Shown in pieces: positions 6,338 to 13,924 of a DNA stretch of 34,555 nt (its first letter is position 1; each line of letters begins with the position of its first letter). The DNA lies in NCBI GenBank assembly GCA_947505245.1, contig CANNIZ010000050.1, forward strand, positions 1 to 34,555. The letters are read 5' to 3'. The translations under genes and the position numbers were made by a program. The DNA comes from Pseudomonadota bacterium (lineage in GTDB: Bacteria; Myxococcota_A; UBA796; GCA-2862545). Below the pieces are notes generated by a model. That model made no database searches. It was given only the letters and a program-made list of their open reading frames with translations, and was not told where the DNA came from.

Positions 6338-7060
6338 ATGAACAAGAAGCCTGTCTACAAGCACGCGCTGGTCAAGATCTCCGGCGAGATGCTCGGGGGT
6401 GAAGTCGGCCAGGGAATCTCCACCGACGAGCTCTCGCGGTTCGCCGAAGAGATCCACCAGGTGCGCGACCTCGGCATGCAGGTGAGCGTCATCATCGGTG
6501 GCGGCAACATCTTCCGCGGCATCGCGGGCGCCGCCAAGGGAATGGATCGCGCAACCGCCGACTACATGGGAATGCTCGCCACCGTGATCAACGGCCTCGC
6601 GCTGCAGGACGCCCTCGAGCGGCGCGGCTGCAACACCCGCGTCGTCTCGGCCATCGAGATGCACCAGGTTTGTGAGCCGTACATCCGCCGCCGCGCCATG
6701 CGGCACATGGAGAAGGGCCGGGTCGTCATCTTCGCGGCCGGCACCGGCAACCCGTACTTCAGCACGGACACGGCCGCCGCCCTGCGCGCCGCTGAGCTGC
6801 ACGCTGACGTGATCCTGAAGGCCACCAAGGTCGACGGCATCTACGACAAGGACCCGAAGAAGCACGCCGACGCGGTCAAGTTCGAGAAGATCTCCTACCT
6901 GGAGGCGCTCAACCGCGGCCTGAAGGTGATGGACGCCACGGCCATCAGCCTGTGTATGGAGAACCACCTCCCGATCGTGGTGTTCGACCTGTCCGTGCCC
7001 GGAAACCTCGCCCGCGTCGTGTGCGGCGAGAACATCGGGACGCTGGTCACCAGCAGCTGA
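6338..7060 (+). CDS. pyrH: Uridylate kinase (UMP kinase)
   Basis: Phosphorylates UMP to UDP in de novo pyrimidine nucleotide synthesis. The bacterial enzyme is an amino-acid-kinase-fold hexamer regulated by GTP and UTP. The 240 residues start MNKKPVYKHALVKISGEML, the standard N-terminus, and include GGGNIFRG, DYMGMLATVINGLALQD, the R-x-x-x-R-x-x-R-HMEKGRVVIFAAGTGNPYFSTD core (interrupted here for brevity) and KATKVDGIYDKDP. The ATG at 6338 is chosen on this match; an upstream in-frame ATG at 6251 lies inside element B. The ribosome binding site is weak (GGCGAGCGAAG). The rpsB-tsf-pyrH-frr order is ancestral, but here element B precedes pyrH and a GGDEF gene separates it from frr. Confidence 0.97.
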   Translation: MNKKPVYKHALVKISGEMLGGEVGQGISTDELSRFAEEIHQVRDLGMQVSVIIGGGNIFRGIAGAAKGMDRATADYMGMLATVINGLALQDALERRGCNTRVVSAIEMHQVCEPYIRRRAMRHMEKGRVVIFAAGTGNPYFSTDTAAALRAAELHADVILKATKVDGIYDKDPKKHADAVKFEKISYLEALNRGLKVMDATAISLCMENHLPIVVFDLSVPGNLARVVCGENIGTLVTSS

Positions 7061-7063
7061 GGG

Positions 7064-7080
7064 GGCGACGAAATGTCGCC
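7064..7080 (+). terminator. Short hairpin after pyrH, doubtful terminator
   Basis: GGCGAC (7064-7069) and GTCGCC (7075-7080) form a 6-bp stem around GAAAT, three bases after the pyrH stop. No T-run follows, so at best it is a weak or factor-dependent pause or end. Confidence 0.3.
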
Positions 7081-7123
7081 TCGAAGCGCTAACGATTGCC
7101 CGTCGTGATCCGATGACCGACCG

Positions 7124-7819
7124 ATGATCATGTCACCTCGGGAAGACAAGCTGCTGCACCTCACCCGCGGCCTGCGCGACGCCCTCAGCGCCGCAGACGG
7201 CTACGCGTGCTTGCTGGCGGATGATCTCAACGACGATGGGCGCGAAGCCGCGAACGACGTGGATCAAATCCGCGAGGCCGTGAAACAGGCGCTCAGCACG
7301 GTCGCGGAGCTCGAACAGCTCGTCGAGGTGGAGCGCCGCGCGGCCTCCCGCGATCCGCTCACGCAGGTCCCCAACCGCCACGCATTGAACGAGCTCGGCG
7401 AGCGGATGTTCCTCGAGGGTGCGCAGTTTTCGCTTTTCATGATCGACGTTGACCACTTCAAGGCCGTCAATGACACGTACGGCCACGCGAGCGGCGACGC
7501 CGTTCTCGTCGCCGTCGCCGAGCGTTGCCGCGCCGCGCTGCGCGACTCTGACGTGCTCGCCCGACTCGCCGGAGACGAATTCGTCGCGTTGCTGCCGAAC
7601 GCCGAGCCCGATGTGACGGCCCGTGTCGCGGAGCGGCTCGCCACAAGCGTCGCCGTCGAACCGATCAACACACAAAAGGGTCACGTACCCGTGACGATCA
7701 GCCTGGGAGCCGCGACGAGGTCGCCGCAGGACGCCACGTTCAAGGAGGTGGTCGCGCGCGCCGACGACGCGATGTACGCGGCGAAACGCGCAGGACGGAA
7801 TCGCGTAGCGGCGGGCTGA
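7124..7819 (+). CDS. Diguanylate cyclase (GGDEF domain)
   Basis: Predicted to make cyclic di-GMP from two GTP. The 231-residue cytosolic protein has a helical N-terminal segment (about 1-75, probably a coiled coil leading to ERRAASRDPLTQVPNR, the standard linker into GGDEF domains) and a complete GGDEF domain. Visible features are FSLFMIDVDHFKAVNDTYGH, the active-site variant AGDEF in LARLAGDEFVALL, and an intact inhibitory I-site RDSD five residues before it. No membrane span or recognised sensor domain is present, so the input signal is unknown; the N-terminus may be the partner site. AGDEF cyclases can be active. The start is uncertain between ATGs at 7124 and 7130, with no strong ribosome binding site. 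Its position between pyrH and frr in a core translation cluster is unusual. Confidence 0.92.
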   Translation: MIMSPREDKLLHLTRGLRDALSAADGYACLLADDLNDDGREAANDVDQIREAVKQALSTVAELEQLVEVERRAASRDPLTQVPNRHALNELGERMFLEGAQFSLFMIDVDHFKAVNDTYGHASGDAVLVAVAERCRAALRDSDVLARLAGDEFVALLPNAEPDVTARVAERLATSVAVEPINTQKGHVPVTISLGAATRSPQDATFKEVVARADDAMYAAKRAGRNRVAAG

Positions 7820-7867
7820 GGCACGCGCTCCGGGTATGGGTTACGGCCACCACCCTCGGGAGGCCGC

Positions 7868-8428
7868 GTGGACGAGTACCTCGTAGCGATGAACGAAGAC
7901 ATGGCAAAGACGCTGGACGCCTTGAAGAAGGACCTCGCCAAGGTCCGCACGGGCCGCGCGACGCCCGCGCTCGTGGACGGGCTGCACGTCGAAGTGCAGA
8001 GCTACGGCACGTCCATGCCGCTCAACCAGCTCGCCACGGTGCAAGCGCCCGATCCGCGCCTGCTCACGATCACCCCGTGGGACAAGGGCACCCTCGGTGA
8101 CATCGAGCGCGCAATCATCGCCGGCGGCCTCGGGCTCAACCCGAGCAACGACGGCAAGCTCATCCGCGTGCCCGTCCCGCCGCTCACACAAGATCGCCGC
8201 AACCAGCTCGTCAAGGCCGTGAAGAGCACTGGCGAAGACGCGAAGGTGCGCGCGCGCCAGGTCCGCAAGGAATACCGCGAGACGTTCGAGACCGGCAAAG
8301 ACGACGGCGACTGCACGGAAGACCAGCTCGAACGCTTCTTGGAGAAGGTGCAGGACGCCACGGACGAGACGGTCGCCAAGATCGAGAAGGCCGTCTCCGA
8401 GAAAGAGCGCGAGGTCATGGAGGTCTGA
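7868..8428 (+). CDS. frr: Ribosome recycling factor
   Basis: Splits the post-termination ribosome together with EF-G. The 186 residues show the family pattern: MAKTLDALKKDLAKVRTGRA near the N-terminus, the PLNQLATVQ...PRLLTITPWD segment of the beta domain, and NPSNDGKLIRVPVPPLTQDRR. The last 60 residues form the charged long helix. Translation begins with GTG at 7868, fixed by GGGAGG a few bases upstream. One base separates its stop from the uppS start. Confidence 0.96.
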   Translation: MDEYLVAMNEDMAKTLDALKKDLAKVRTGRATPALVDGLHVEVQSYGTSMPLNQLATVQAPDPRLLTITPWDKGTLGDIERAIIAGGLGLNPSNDGKLIRVPVPPLTQDRRNQLVKAVKSTGEDAKVRARQVRKEYRETFETGKDDGDCTEDQLERFLEKVQDATDETVAKIEKAVSEKEREVMEV

Positions 8429-8429
8429 A

Positions 8430-9152
8430 ATGGCCGTACCCAGGCACCTCGCGGTGATCATGGACGGCAACGGCCGCTGGGCGCAGGCCCGCGGGCTGCC
8501 TCGCGTCGCGGGCCACCGGGCCGGCGCTGAGAGCGTGCGCGTCATCACGCGCGAGTGCGGCAAGCTCGGCGTCGAGGTGCTCACGTTGTACAGCTTCTCG
8601 ACCGAGAACTGGGGTCGCCCGGAAGATGAGGTCGAAGCGCTGATGGCGCTGCTCGAAGAGTACCTCCACGACGAGATCGGCGAGCTGATGCAGAACGGCG
8701 TCAAGCTGCGCGCGATCGGGCAGATCGACCGCCTCCCTGCGCACGTCCAGCAGGCGCTGAGCTACGTCGAAGCCTACACAGCGAACAACCAGGGCCTCAC
8801 GCTCGTGCTCGCGCTGTCATACGGCGGACGGGCCGAGATCGTGAACGCCGCGAAGGCGCTCGCGGCCCAGGCCCTCGCCGGGCAGATCACCCTCGATCAG
8901 ATCGACGAACAGGCCTTCGCAGGCGAGTTGTACACCAAGGGCCTTCCCGATCCCGACCTGTTGGTGCGAACCAGCGGTGAGCTGCGGCTGTCGAACTTCC
9001 TGCCGTGGCAGCTCGCATACGCCGAACTTTACGTCACCGACGTCGCGTGGCCCGATTTCCGGGAGGCGCACCTGCACGAGTCGTTCGAGGCCTTCACGGC
9101 TCGGCAGCGGCGATTTGGCAAGACCGGCGCCCAGCTCGCCGTAGGAGCGTAG
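8430..9152 (+). CDS. uppS: Undecaprenyl diphosphate synthase (cis-isoprenyl transferase)
   Basis: Condenses isopentenyl diphosphate onto farnesyl diphosphate to make the C55 carrier lipid for peptidoglycan and polysaccharide assembly. The 240 residues include HLAVIMDGNGRWA with the catalytic Asp (about residues 7-19), AGAESVR, LYSFSTENWGRP and the signature RTSGELRLSNFLPWQ...ELYVTDVAWPDF. Length and motif order are normal. It is tightly packed between frr (1 base) and cdsA, so it is surely in the same transcript. Confidence 0.96.
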   Translation: MAVPRHLAVIMDGNGRWAQARGLPRVAGHRAGAESVRVITRECGKLGVEVLTLYSFSTENWGRPEDEVEALMALLEEYLHDEIGELMQNGVKLRAIGQIDRLPAHVQQALSYVEAYTANNQGLTLVLALSYGGRAEIVNAAKALAAQALAGQITLDQIDEQAFAGELYTKGLPDPDLLVRTSGELRLSNFLPWQLAYAELYVTDVAWPDFREAHLHESFEAFTARQRRFGKTGAQLAVGA

Positions 9153-9157
9153 CTTTG

Positions 9158-9955
9158 GTGACCCGAATCGTCGCAGCCCTCGTCGGCCTCGCCGTGCTGC
9201 TTCCAGCCATGATCTGGGGCGGCACCACGGCCGTCGAGATCATCGTGCCCATCGCCGCGCTGCTGTGTATGGACGAATACGCGCGCATGGCGTTTCCCGA
9301 CGACCGTCCGTTCGCCACGAGCCTGATGACCGCCCTCGCAGCCGCCGTCTACGGCTCGGTCCTCTACCTTGGCGACCGTTACGGCCTGCTCGCGTGCATC
9401 GGCGTCGTCCTCGTCGCGATGATCAGCACCGTGTTGCGGCCAGGCCCGATCGACCGCGCAGCCGACCGCTTTGGCCGCACCCTCACCGGCGTCGCGTGGG
9501 TTGGCGGGACCTTCGTGTTCATGCCGTTGTTGCGCCGACTGGATGGCGGGCTCGCCTGGGTGTTTATGTTGCTCACCATCGCGTGGCTGTCGGACACCGG
9601 CGGCTACTTCGCGGGCCGATTCTTCGGGAAGCACAAGTTGTACGAGGCGATTTCTCCAAAAAAGACCGTCGAGGGCTACGTCGGCGGCATGGCGCTCGCC
9701 ACCGTCGGCGTCGGCGTGGTGCGGCAGATCGGCCTGCCGGACCTCTCGATCATCGACGTCGTCGTGCTCGGCGTCGGCCTTGGCACCCTCGGCGTCATCG
9801 GAGACCTCGCCGAATCCATGCTCAAGCGCTCGTTCGGCGTGAAGGACTCGGGCACGCTGCTTCCCGGCCACGGAGGCCTGCTCGACCGCGTGGATGCAGT
9901 ACTCTTCGTGGCTCCGGCGTTGTACGGGTATGCTGTCCTCGTGAAGGGGTACTGA
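9158..9955 (+). CDS. cdsA: Phosphatidate cytidylyltransferase (CDP-diacylglycerol synthase)
   Basis: Integral membrane enzyme that makes CDP-diacylglycerol from CTP and phosphatidic acid, the precursor of all phospholipids. It is about 265 residues with multiple hydrophobic spans and a perfect C-terminal family signature: SMLKRSFGVKDSG followed by PGHGGLLDRVDAV. The preceding SPKKTVEGYVGG segment is also typical. The start is either GTG 9158 or TTG 9155; TAGGAG at 9142-9147 serves both. Its stop overlaps the rseP start by one base (TGATG). The usual neighbour dxr is absent between cdsA and rseP here. Confidence 0.94.
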   Translation: MTRIVAALVGLAVLLPAMIWGGTTAVEIIVPIAALLCMDEYARMAFPDDRPFATSLMTALAAAVYGSVLYLGDRYGLLACIGVVLVAMISTVLRPGPIDRAADRFGRTLTGVAWVGGTFVFMPLLRRLDGGLAWVFMLLTIAWLSDTGGYFAGRFFGKHKLYEAISPKKTVEGYVGGMALATVGVGVVRQIGLPDLSIIDVVVLGVGLGTLGVIGDLAESMLKRSFGVKDSGTLLPGHGGLLDRVDAVLFVAPALYGYAVLVKGY

Positions 9956-11697
9956 TGCCATCTGCCCGCGCTGTCGTCGTCCCCGCCGTCGTCTTATTCG
10001 CCGTCAGCCGCGTGTTCGGCGTCGGTGACGGCGGCCTGATGGACTACGCCGTCATGATCCCTGCCGGGCTGTTCATGCTCGGCAGCCTCGTCGTCATCCA
10101 CGAATTCGGCCACTTCATCGTCGCGAAGGCGTTCGGCATCGGCGTCCCGATCTTCTCCGTCGGCATGGGACCGCGCGTGGGAGGCGTGTTCTGGCGCGGC
10201 ACGGACTACCGACTCTCCGCGCTGCCGGTCGGCGGGTACGTAAAGCTCGCCGGCGCCGACCCGTTCGGCGAAGAAGACCCGGACGCGATGATCGATCCCG
10301 AAGAGAACTTCATGAACAAGCCCGTGTGGCAGCGGCTGCTCGTGATGCTCGCGGGGCCGGGCTTCAACTTGGCACTGCCGTTCGTGTTGTTCACCGCCGT
10401 GATGATGCTCGGCGAGCCCCTTCCGGACGGCGTGATCGGGTATATCCGGCCGCACTCGATCGCCGCGCAGAAGGGCGTGCAGCAGGGCGACCGCCTCGTC
10501 GCGGTAGACGCCGAGCCGGTGGCGCTGTGGACGGACGCCTACAAGGCGCTGGACCGGCCGCGCGACGCCACGCTCGCGTTCGAGCGCGACGGAAAGCGGT
10601 TCGACGTGCGCTTCACCGCGCAAGAGATGACGAACGCCGTGGACGTCGGCACGTTCGGGAACCTCGGCATGTGGTCGTTCCTGCAGTCCACGCGGGTCGG
10701 CGTCGATGATCCCACGTCGCCCGCGGCCCGCGCGGGCCTCGCGAGCGGGGACGCGATCACCACGGTCGACGGGGCCGAGGTCAAGCACTGGAGCCAGCTC
10801 GTGAGCGCGCTCAACGGCCCGCACCACGTCGTCACGTTCCTGCACGTCGACCGCGGCGCGGTGTCCTCGCACAGCGCGACGTTCGAGATGGACGCCGCGT
10901 GGCAGCCGCGCGCGGGCGACGAAGCCGTCGGTCCGTTCGGCATCGTCCCGATCGGCCTGTACGCGGGCCAGGTGTCACCTGACTCCGCCGCCGCCAAGGC
11001 GGGCGTCACGTCGGGAGACCGCCTGCTCGCGATCGACGGCCACACCCTCTCGTCGTGGAGCGATCTCGTCGAAGGCGTCGCGCTGAGCGTCGACCCGACG
11101 CACCCCGACGCCGCTCCCCGCGAAGTCACGCTCAGCGTGATCCGCGAAGGCAAGCCGCTCGAGCTGCACTTCGCGCCGCGTATGACCACCACGGCCGACT
11201 TCGGCCAGATCCGCACGCGCCCCGTCCTCGGTATCGCGCAATACCCCGACGCCGTGGTCGAGGGCCCGCGCGTGCCAAAATACTACGGTCTCACCGAGGC
11301 CTTCGGGCGCGCCACCGAAGAGACGCTCGCGCTCTCGGCCGGCATCCTCACCATGCTCGGCCAGCTCGTCACCGGCGGCCGCGCCATCAGCCAGACGTTC
11401 GGCGGGCCCGTCGCCATCTTCCGCATCGCGCAGGAAGCCGCCGAGCGGGGCCTGTACACGTACGTTCGCGCCATCGGCATGATCAGCATCAGCCTCGGCG
11501 TCGTGAACCTGCTGCCCATCCCGGTGCTCGACGGGGGGCAGATCCTGTTCTTCTCGGTCGAGGGCCTGCGCGGGCGTCCGCTGTCCATCGCGCTGCGCGA
11601 GAAGCTGCAGATGGCCGGTGTGTTGGCGCTCGTCAGCCTGTTCCTGATCGTGATGGTGTTCGACGTGCAGAAGTGGCTCGGCGGCGAAGGTCCGTGA
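9955..11697 (+). CDS. rseP: Site-2 intramembrane zinc metalloprotease RseP with three PDZ domains
   Basis: Site-2 protease that cleaves membrane-embedded anti-sigma factors or signal-peptide remnants. The zinc site HEFGH is at about residues 49-53 in the first membrane region; the second catalytic motif NLLPIPVLDGG lies near 525. At 580 residues it is clearly longer than the usual 420-450. The extra length is explained by three PDZ-like repeats between the catalytic halves, each with the A-x-x-x-G-[VL]-x-x-G-D-x-[LI] pattern: AAQKGVQQGDRLVAVD, AARAGLASGDAITTVD and AAKAGVTSGDRLLAID. E. coli RseP has two. The ATG at 9955 overlaps the cdsA stop. The window also encodes an ECF sigma factor, but its anti-sigma factor is soluble and so is not an obvious substrate. 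Confidence 0.94.
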   Translation: MPSARAVVVPAVVLFAVSRVFGVGDGGLMDYAVMIPAGLFMLGSLVVIHEFGHFIVAKAFGIGVPIFSVGMGPRVGGVFWRGTDYRLSALPVGGYVKLAGADPFGEEDPDAMIDPEENFMNKPVWQRLLVMLAGPGFNLALPFVLFTAVMMLGEPLPDGVIGYIRPHSIAAQKGVQQGDRLVAVDAEPVALWTDAYKALDRPRDATLAFERDGKRFDVRFTAQEMTNAVDVGTFGNLGMWSFLQSTRVGVDDPTSPAARAGLASGDAITTVDGAEVKHWSQLVSALNGPHHVVTFLHVDRGAVSSHSATFEMDAAWQPRAGDEAVGPFGIVPIGLYAGQVSPDSAAAKAGVTSGDRLLAIDGHTLSSWSDLVEGVALSVDPTHPDAAPREVTLSVIREGKPLELHFAPRMTTTADFGQIRTRPVLGIAQYPDAVVEGPRVPKYYGLTEAFGRATEETLALSAGILTMLGQLVTGGRAISQTFGGPVAIFRIAQEAAERGLYTYVRAIGMISISLGVVNLLPIPVLDGGQILFFSVEGLRGRPLSIALREKLQMAGVLALVSLFLIVMVFDVQKWLGGEGP

Positions 11698-11710
11698 CGA
11701 TCGACCTGAA

Positions 11711-12334
11711 ATGAAGCTCGTCGCGATCGACACGTCCGGGCCCGTCATCGGGGTTGCGCTGTGGTGCGACGGCGACGTGCGCGTCCGCACCGAGCGCGTC
11801 GCCCGCGGCGCCGAAGCCAGGCTTGTTCCTTGGATCCAGGAGCTTTGCGCGGAGATGGGCGTCGCCCTGCCAGCCCTCGACGGGCTCGCCGTCGGCGTCG
11901 GTCCTGGCGCGTTCACCGGGGTCCGGGTTGGCATGGCGACGGCCGCGGGCCTCGCGATGTCCCTTGATCGTCCGCTGTGGGGGTGCGACTCGCTCTCCCC
12001 GCGCGGCGCTCGCGTCGGCCCGCGCTCGCTCGTGCTGCTCGACGCGCGCAAAGGTCGCGTGTACGCCGCCGCGTTCGACGGAACCATGACCCACCCGCCC
12101 GCCGACGTCACCGCCGACGTCGCGGTCCGCTGGCTTGCTGCACCATTTCTCGCGACCGGTGAAGGCGCCCTCGTGTACGCCGACATCGTCCGCGCCGCTG
12201 GCGGCACCCTCGCCGATGACGCCGACGACCCGGCCGTGGACGCGCTCGCCCGGCTCGGAGCGGCGGCGCTCGGACGTGGCCAGGGCAAGCCTCCGAACGA
12301 GGTCGTACCGACCTACATTCGCGGATTCTCCTGA
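11711..12334 (+). CDS. tsaB: tRNA threonylcarbamoyladenosine biosynthesis protein TsaB
   Basis: A component of the TsaBCDE machinery that makes t6A37 in ANN-decoding tRNAs. TsaB is the inactive ASKHA paralog that scaffolds TsaD. The 207 residues begin MKLVAIDTSGPVIGVAL and include the hallmark VGVGPGAFTGVRVGMATA, LVLLDARKGRVYAA and a C-terminal PTYIRGF. It lacks the metal-binding His pair of TsaD, which separates it from that protein. It follows rseP after 13 bases and probably ends the long envelope operon. Confidence 0.94.
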   Translation: MKLVAIDTSGPVIGVALWCDGDVRVRTERVARGAEARLVPWIQELCAEMGVALPALDGLAVGVGPGAFTGVRVGMATAAGLAMSLDRPLWGCDSLSPRGARVGPRSLVLLDARKGRVYAAAFDGTMTHPPADVTADVAVRWLAAPFLATGEGALVYADIVRAAGGTLADDADDPAVDALARLGAAALGRGQGKPPNEVVPTYIRGFS

Positions 12335-12348
12335 CCTCGTATCCACGC

Positions 12349-12377
12349 TTGCGGTCGATGGCGCCGTTCTGTATGCT
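12349..12377 (+). promoter_or_regulatory. Candidate promoter for the MopE-type lipoprotein
   Basis: TTGCGG (12349-12354), 17 bases, then TATGCT (12372-12377). Transcription would start near 12384, giving a very short leader before the ATG at 12396. Confidence 0.45.
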
Positions 12378-12395
12378 GCGCGCGGAGGCGATGAG

Positions 12396-12866
12396 ATGGG
12401 GCGGTTTGCGTGGCTCCTCGTCCTGTTGATTAGCGGCTGCGCCTATGTCACCAAGGACGAGTTCCTCGGCACGTGGGACCAGGACGGCGATGGCTGGCCC
12501 GTCGGCGACGACTGCGTAGATGACCCGGCGCAGAACGGGGCCACGGTGTACCCGTTCGCCGCAGATGTGCGCGGCGACGGCTGCGACGCGGACTGCTCGC
12601 GCACCGCCGACGCAGACGGAGACGACTGGCCGGACGACGCGGACTGCAACCCGACCGACGCCACGATCTTCCCCTGCTCCGACGCCGAGCAGCCGAACGA
12701 CAACGTCGACTCGGACTGCGACGGAAACGACGGCGCGCGACTGGACACCTGCCTCGGCTGGGACCCCGACTTCGAGCAGAGCCAGCAGATCCGCTTCACG
12801 ATCGACAATTGCCCCTGCCCGTCTCCCGCAAACGGCGGGTGTGGAATTGGCGAGGTCGCTGAGTAG
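12396..12866 (+). CDS. Lipoprotein with MopE-type metal-binding motifs
   Basis: A 156-residue exported lipoprotein: MGRFAWLLVLLISGC gives a signal peptide ending in a lipobox with Cys15. The mature part is Asp-rich and Cys-rich, with repeats of the D-x-D-G-D-x-W-P-x-x-x-D-C type (QDGDGWPVGDDCVDD and DADGDDWPDDADCNPTDATI), then NDNVDSDCDGNDG. This matches the putative calcium- or metal-binding motif found next to MopE in many Myxococcota surface proteins. Such repeats usually stabilise extracellular proteins with bound calcium; the actual ligand is unknown. GGAGG lies seven bases before the ATG. A second lipoprotein gene follows on the same strand. Confidence 0.85.
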   Translation: MGRFAWLLVLLISGCAYVTKDEFLGTWDQDGDGWPVGDDCVDDPAQNGATVYPFAADVRGDGCDADCSRTADADGDDWPDDADCNPTDATIFPCSDAEQPNDNVDSDCDGNDGARLDTCLGWDPDFEQSQQIRFTIDNCPCPSPANGGCGIGEVAE

Positions 12867-12944
12867 GTCGTCAACGGGATGCCGCCCCATGGTGCGTTCC
12901 CAAGTCGCCATCCCTGCGTTTACAACGCCCACGGAGGTTCCCCC

Positions 12945-13355
12945 ATGCGCGCTCTCGGCTTCGTCTCCATTGGCATCACCCTGCTCGCCCTCGCAAACTG
13001 CGGCTCGTCCACGGACTGCAAGTCCGGTGAGACCTGCGCGTGTGACGGGATCGGCGCCTGCACCTGGAACTGCCCGGGCGGGGACTGCACCTACGAGACC
13101 AGCGGGACCGGCGCGGCGTCGCTCACCTGCGACGGCGGCGGCTGTTCACTCGACGCCTCTGGCACCGGCGCCGTCAACCTGGACTGCGAAGGCGGCGGCT
13201 GCACGGGCTCGAGCAGCGGTTCGGGAGCCCTCTCCGTGACGTGCGCGGGCAACGACTGCGCGTTCGAGTGCTCGGGGACGGGTTCGTGCAGCCTCAACGA
13301 ATGTGACACGGGCTGCACGCTCGACTGCGTCGGCATCACGGCCGTCTGCGAGTAG
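12945..13355 (+). CDS. Small Cys-rich repeat lipoprotein
   Basis: 136 residues. The signal MRALGFVSIGITLLALANC ends in a lipobox (LANC). The mature protein has a Cys-rich head (DCKSGETCACDGIGACTWNC) and then roughly 20-residue repeats of the form SGTGA-x-x-L-x-C-x-GGGC. Three or four copies are visible and the last is degenerate. Such a pattern suggests a small parallel beta structure with stacked turns and disulphides on the cell surface. I recognise no named family. GGAGG precedes the ATG by seven bases. The stop is only two bases from that of the convergent minus-strand gene. Confidence 0.8.
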   Translation: MRALGFVSIGITLLALANCGSSTDCKSGETCACDGIGACTWNCPGGDCTYETSGTGAASLTCDGGGCSLDASGTGAVNLDCEGGGCTGSSSGSGALSVTCAGNDCAFECSGTGSCSLNECDTGCTLDCVGITAVCE

Positions 13356-13357
13356 CG

Positions 13358-13747
13358 TCAGCGCGAGAGGGCCGGCATGTCGTCGACCACCACCGCGTCC
13401 GAAGACACGACGACGCGTTGCCCGTCGACCAGCAGCTCGGCGACCACGTAGCAGCCGTGCGCGTCGCCCAGCGCGACAGGCTGGAACCAGACGCTCACCT
13501 CGACCGTCTGGCCGGGGCGCACCCGCACGGCCATCTGCGGCTCGAGCAGGCCCGGCACGCTCACGCCCGCCGCACGCCGATGGGCGCCTGCGCCGAACGC
13601 GTCCACCACGGCCACGCTCACCGCGCGCACCTCGACCGGGGTTGTTCCAGCGGTGACGCAGCAGGCAGCGCGGCCGACCACGGCGTCGCCATCATTGTCT
13701 CTGTGGAGTTCGAGAGGAAGGCCAATCACGGCCTCGAGAACACCCAT
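13358..13747 (-). CDS. Uncharacterised protein with beta-sandwich-like sequence
   Basis: 129 residues starting MGVLEAVIGLPLELHRDNDG, with no signal peptide. An RVRPGQTVEVSVWFQPV segment and alternating hydrophobic strands (HGCYVVAELLVDGQRVVVSSD) resemble CARDB or other immunoglobulin-like beta-sandwich domains, but I cannot name a family. AGGAGG upstream of the ATG at 13747 supports that start. It lies downstream of the thioredoxin-TPR gene on the same strand, separated by 177 bases (13748-13924). That gap contains a short hairpin (GTTGGAAGTTTTTCAAC, about 13822-13838) and a GTATT-N7-AATAC inverted repeat (about 13847-13863), a possible operator or promoter region. Confidence 0.6.
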   Translation of the reverse strand: MGVLEAVIGLPLELHRDNDGDAVVGRAACCVTAGTTPVEVRAVSVAVVDAFGAGAHRRAAGVSVPGLLEPQMAVRVRPGQTVEVSVWFQPVALGDAHGCYVVAELLVDGQRVVVSSDAVVVDDMPALSR

Positions 13748-13924
13748 CGCGGCCTCCTGCTCAGGCAACGCCACGGCCCTGTTGTCCTTACCGTACACCC
13801 CCGGATCGATCCGTGTTGGAAGTTTTTCAACATCCGTATTTACGTCGAATACAGTTCCTTTCGTCGGGCCACGGCGCGCGACGTCGCGTCGCCCACCCGC
13901 CACGGCGCGGCGCGGTCAGCTGGC

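Noticed and set aside
9955..9957. A missing dxr gene as evidence of deletion between cdsA and rseP
   Set aside because: The two genes overlap by one base with normal ends, so nothing shows a recent loss; dxr may be elsewhere.
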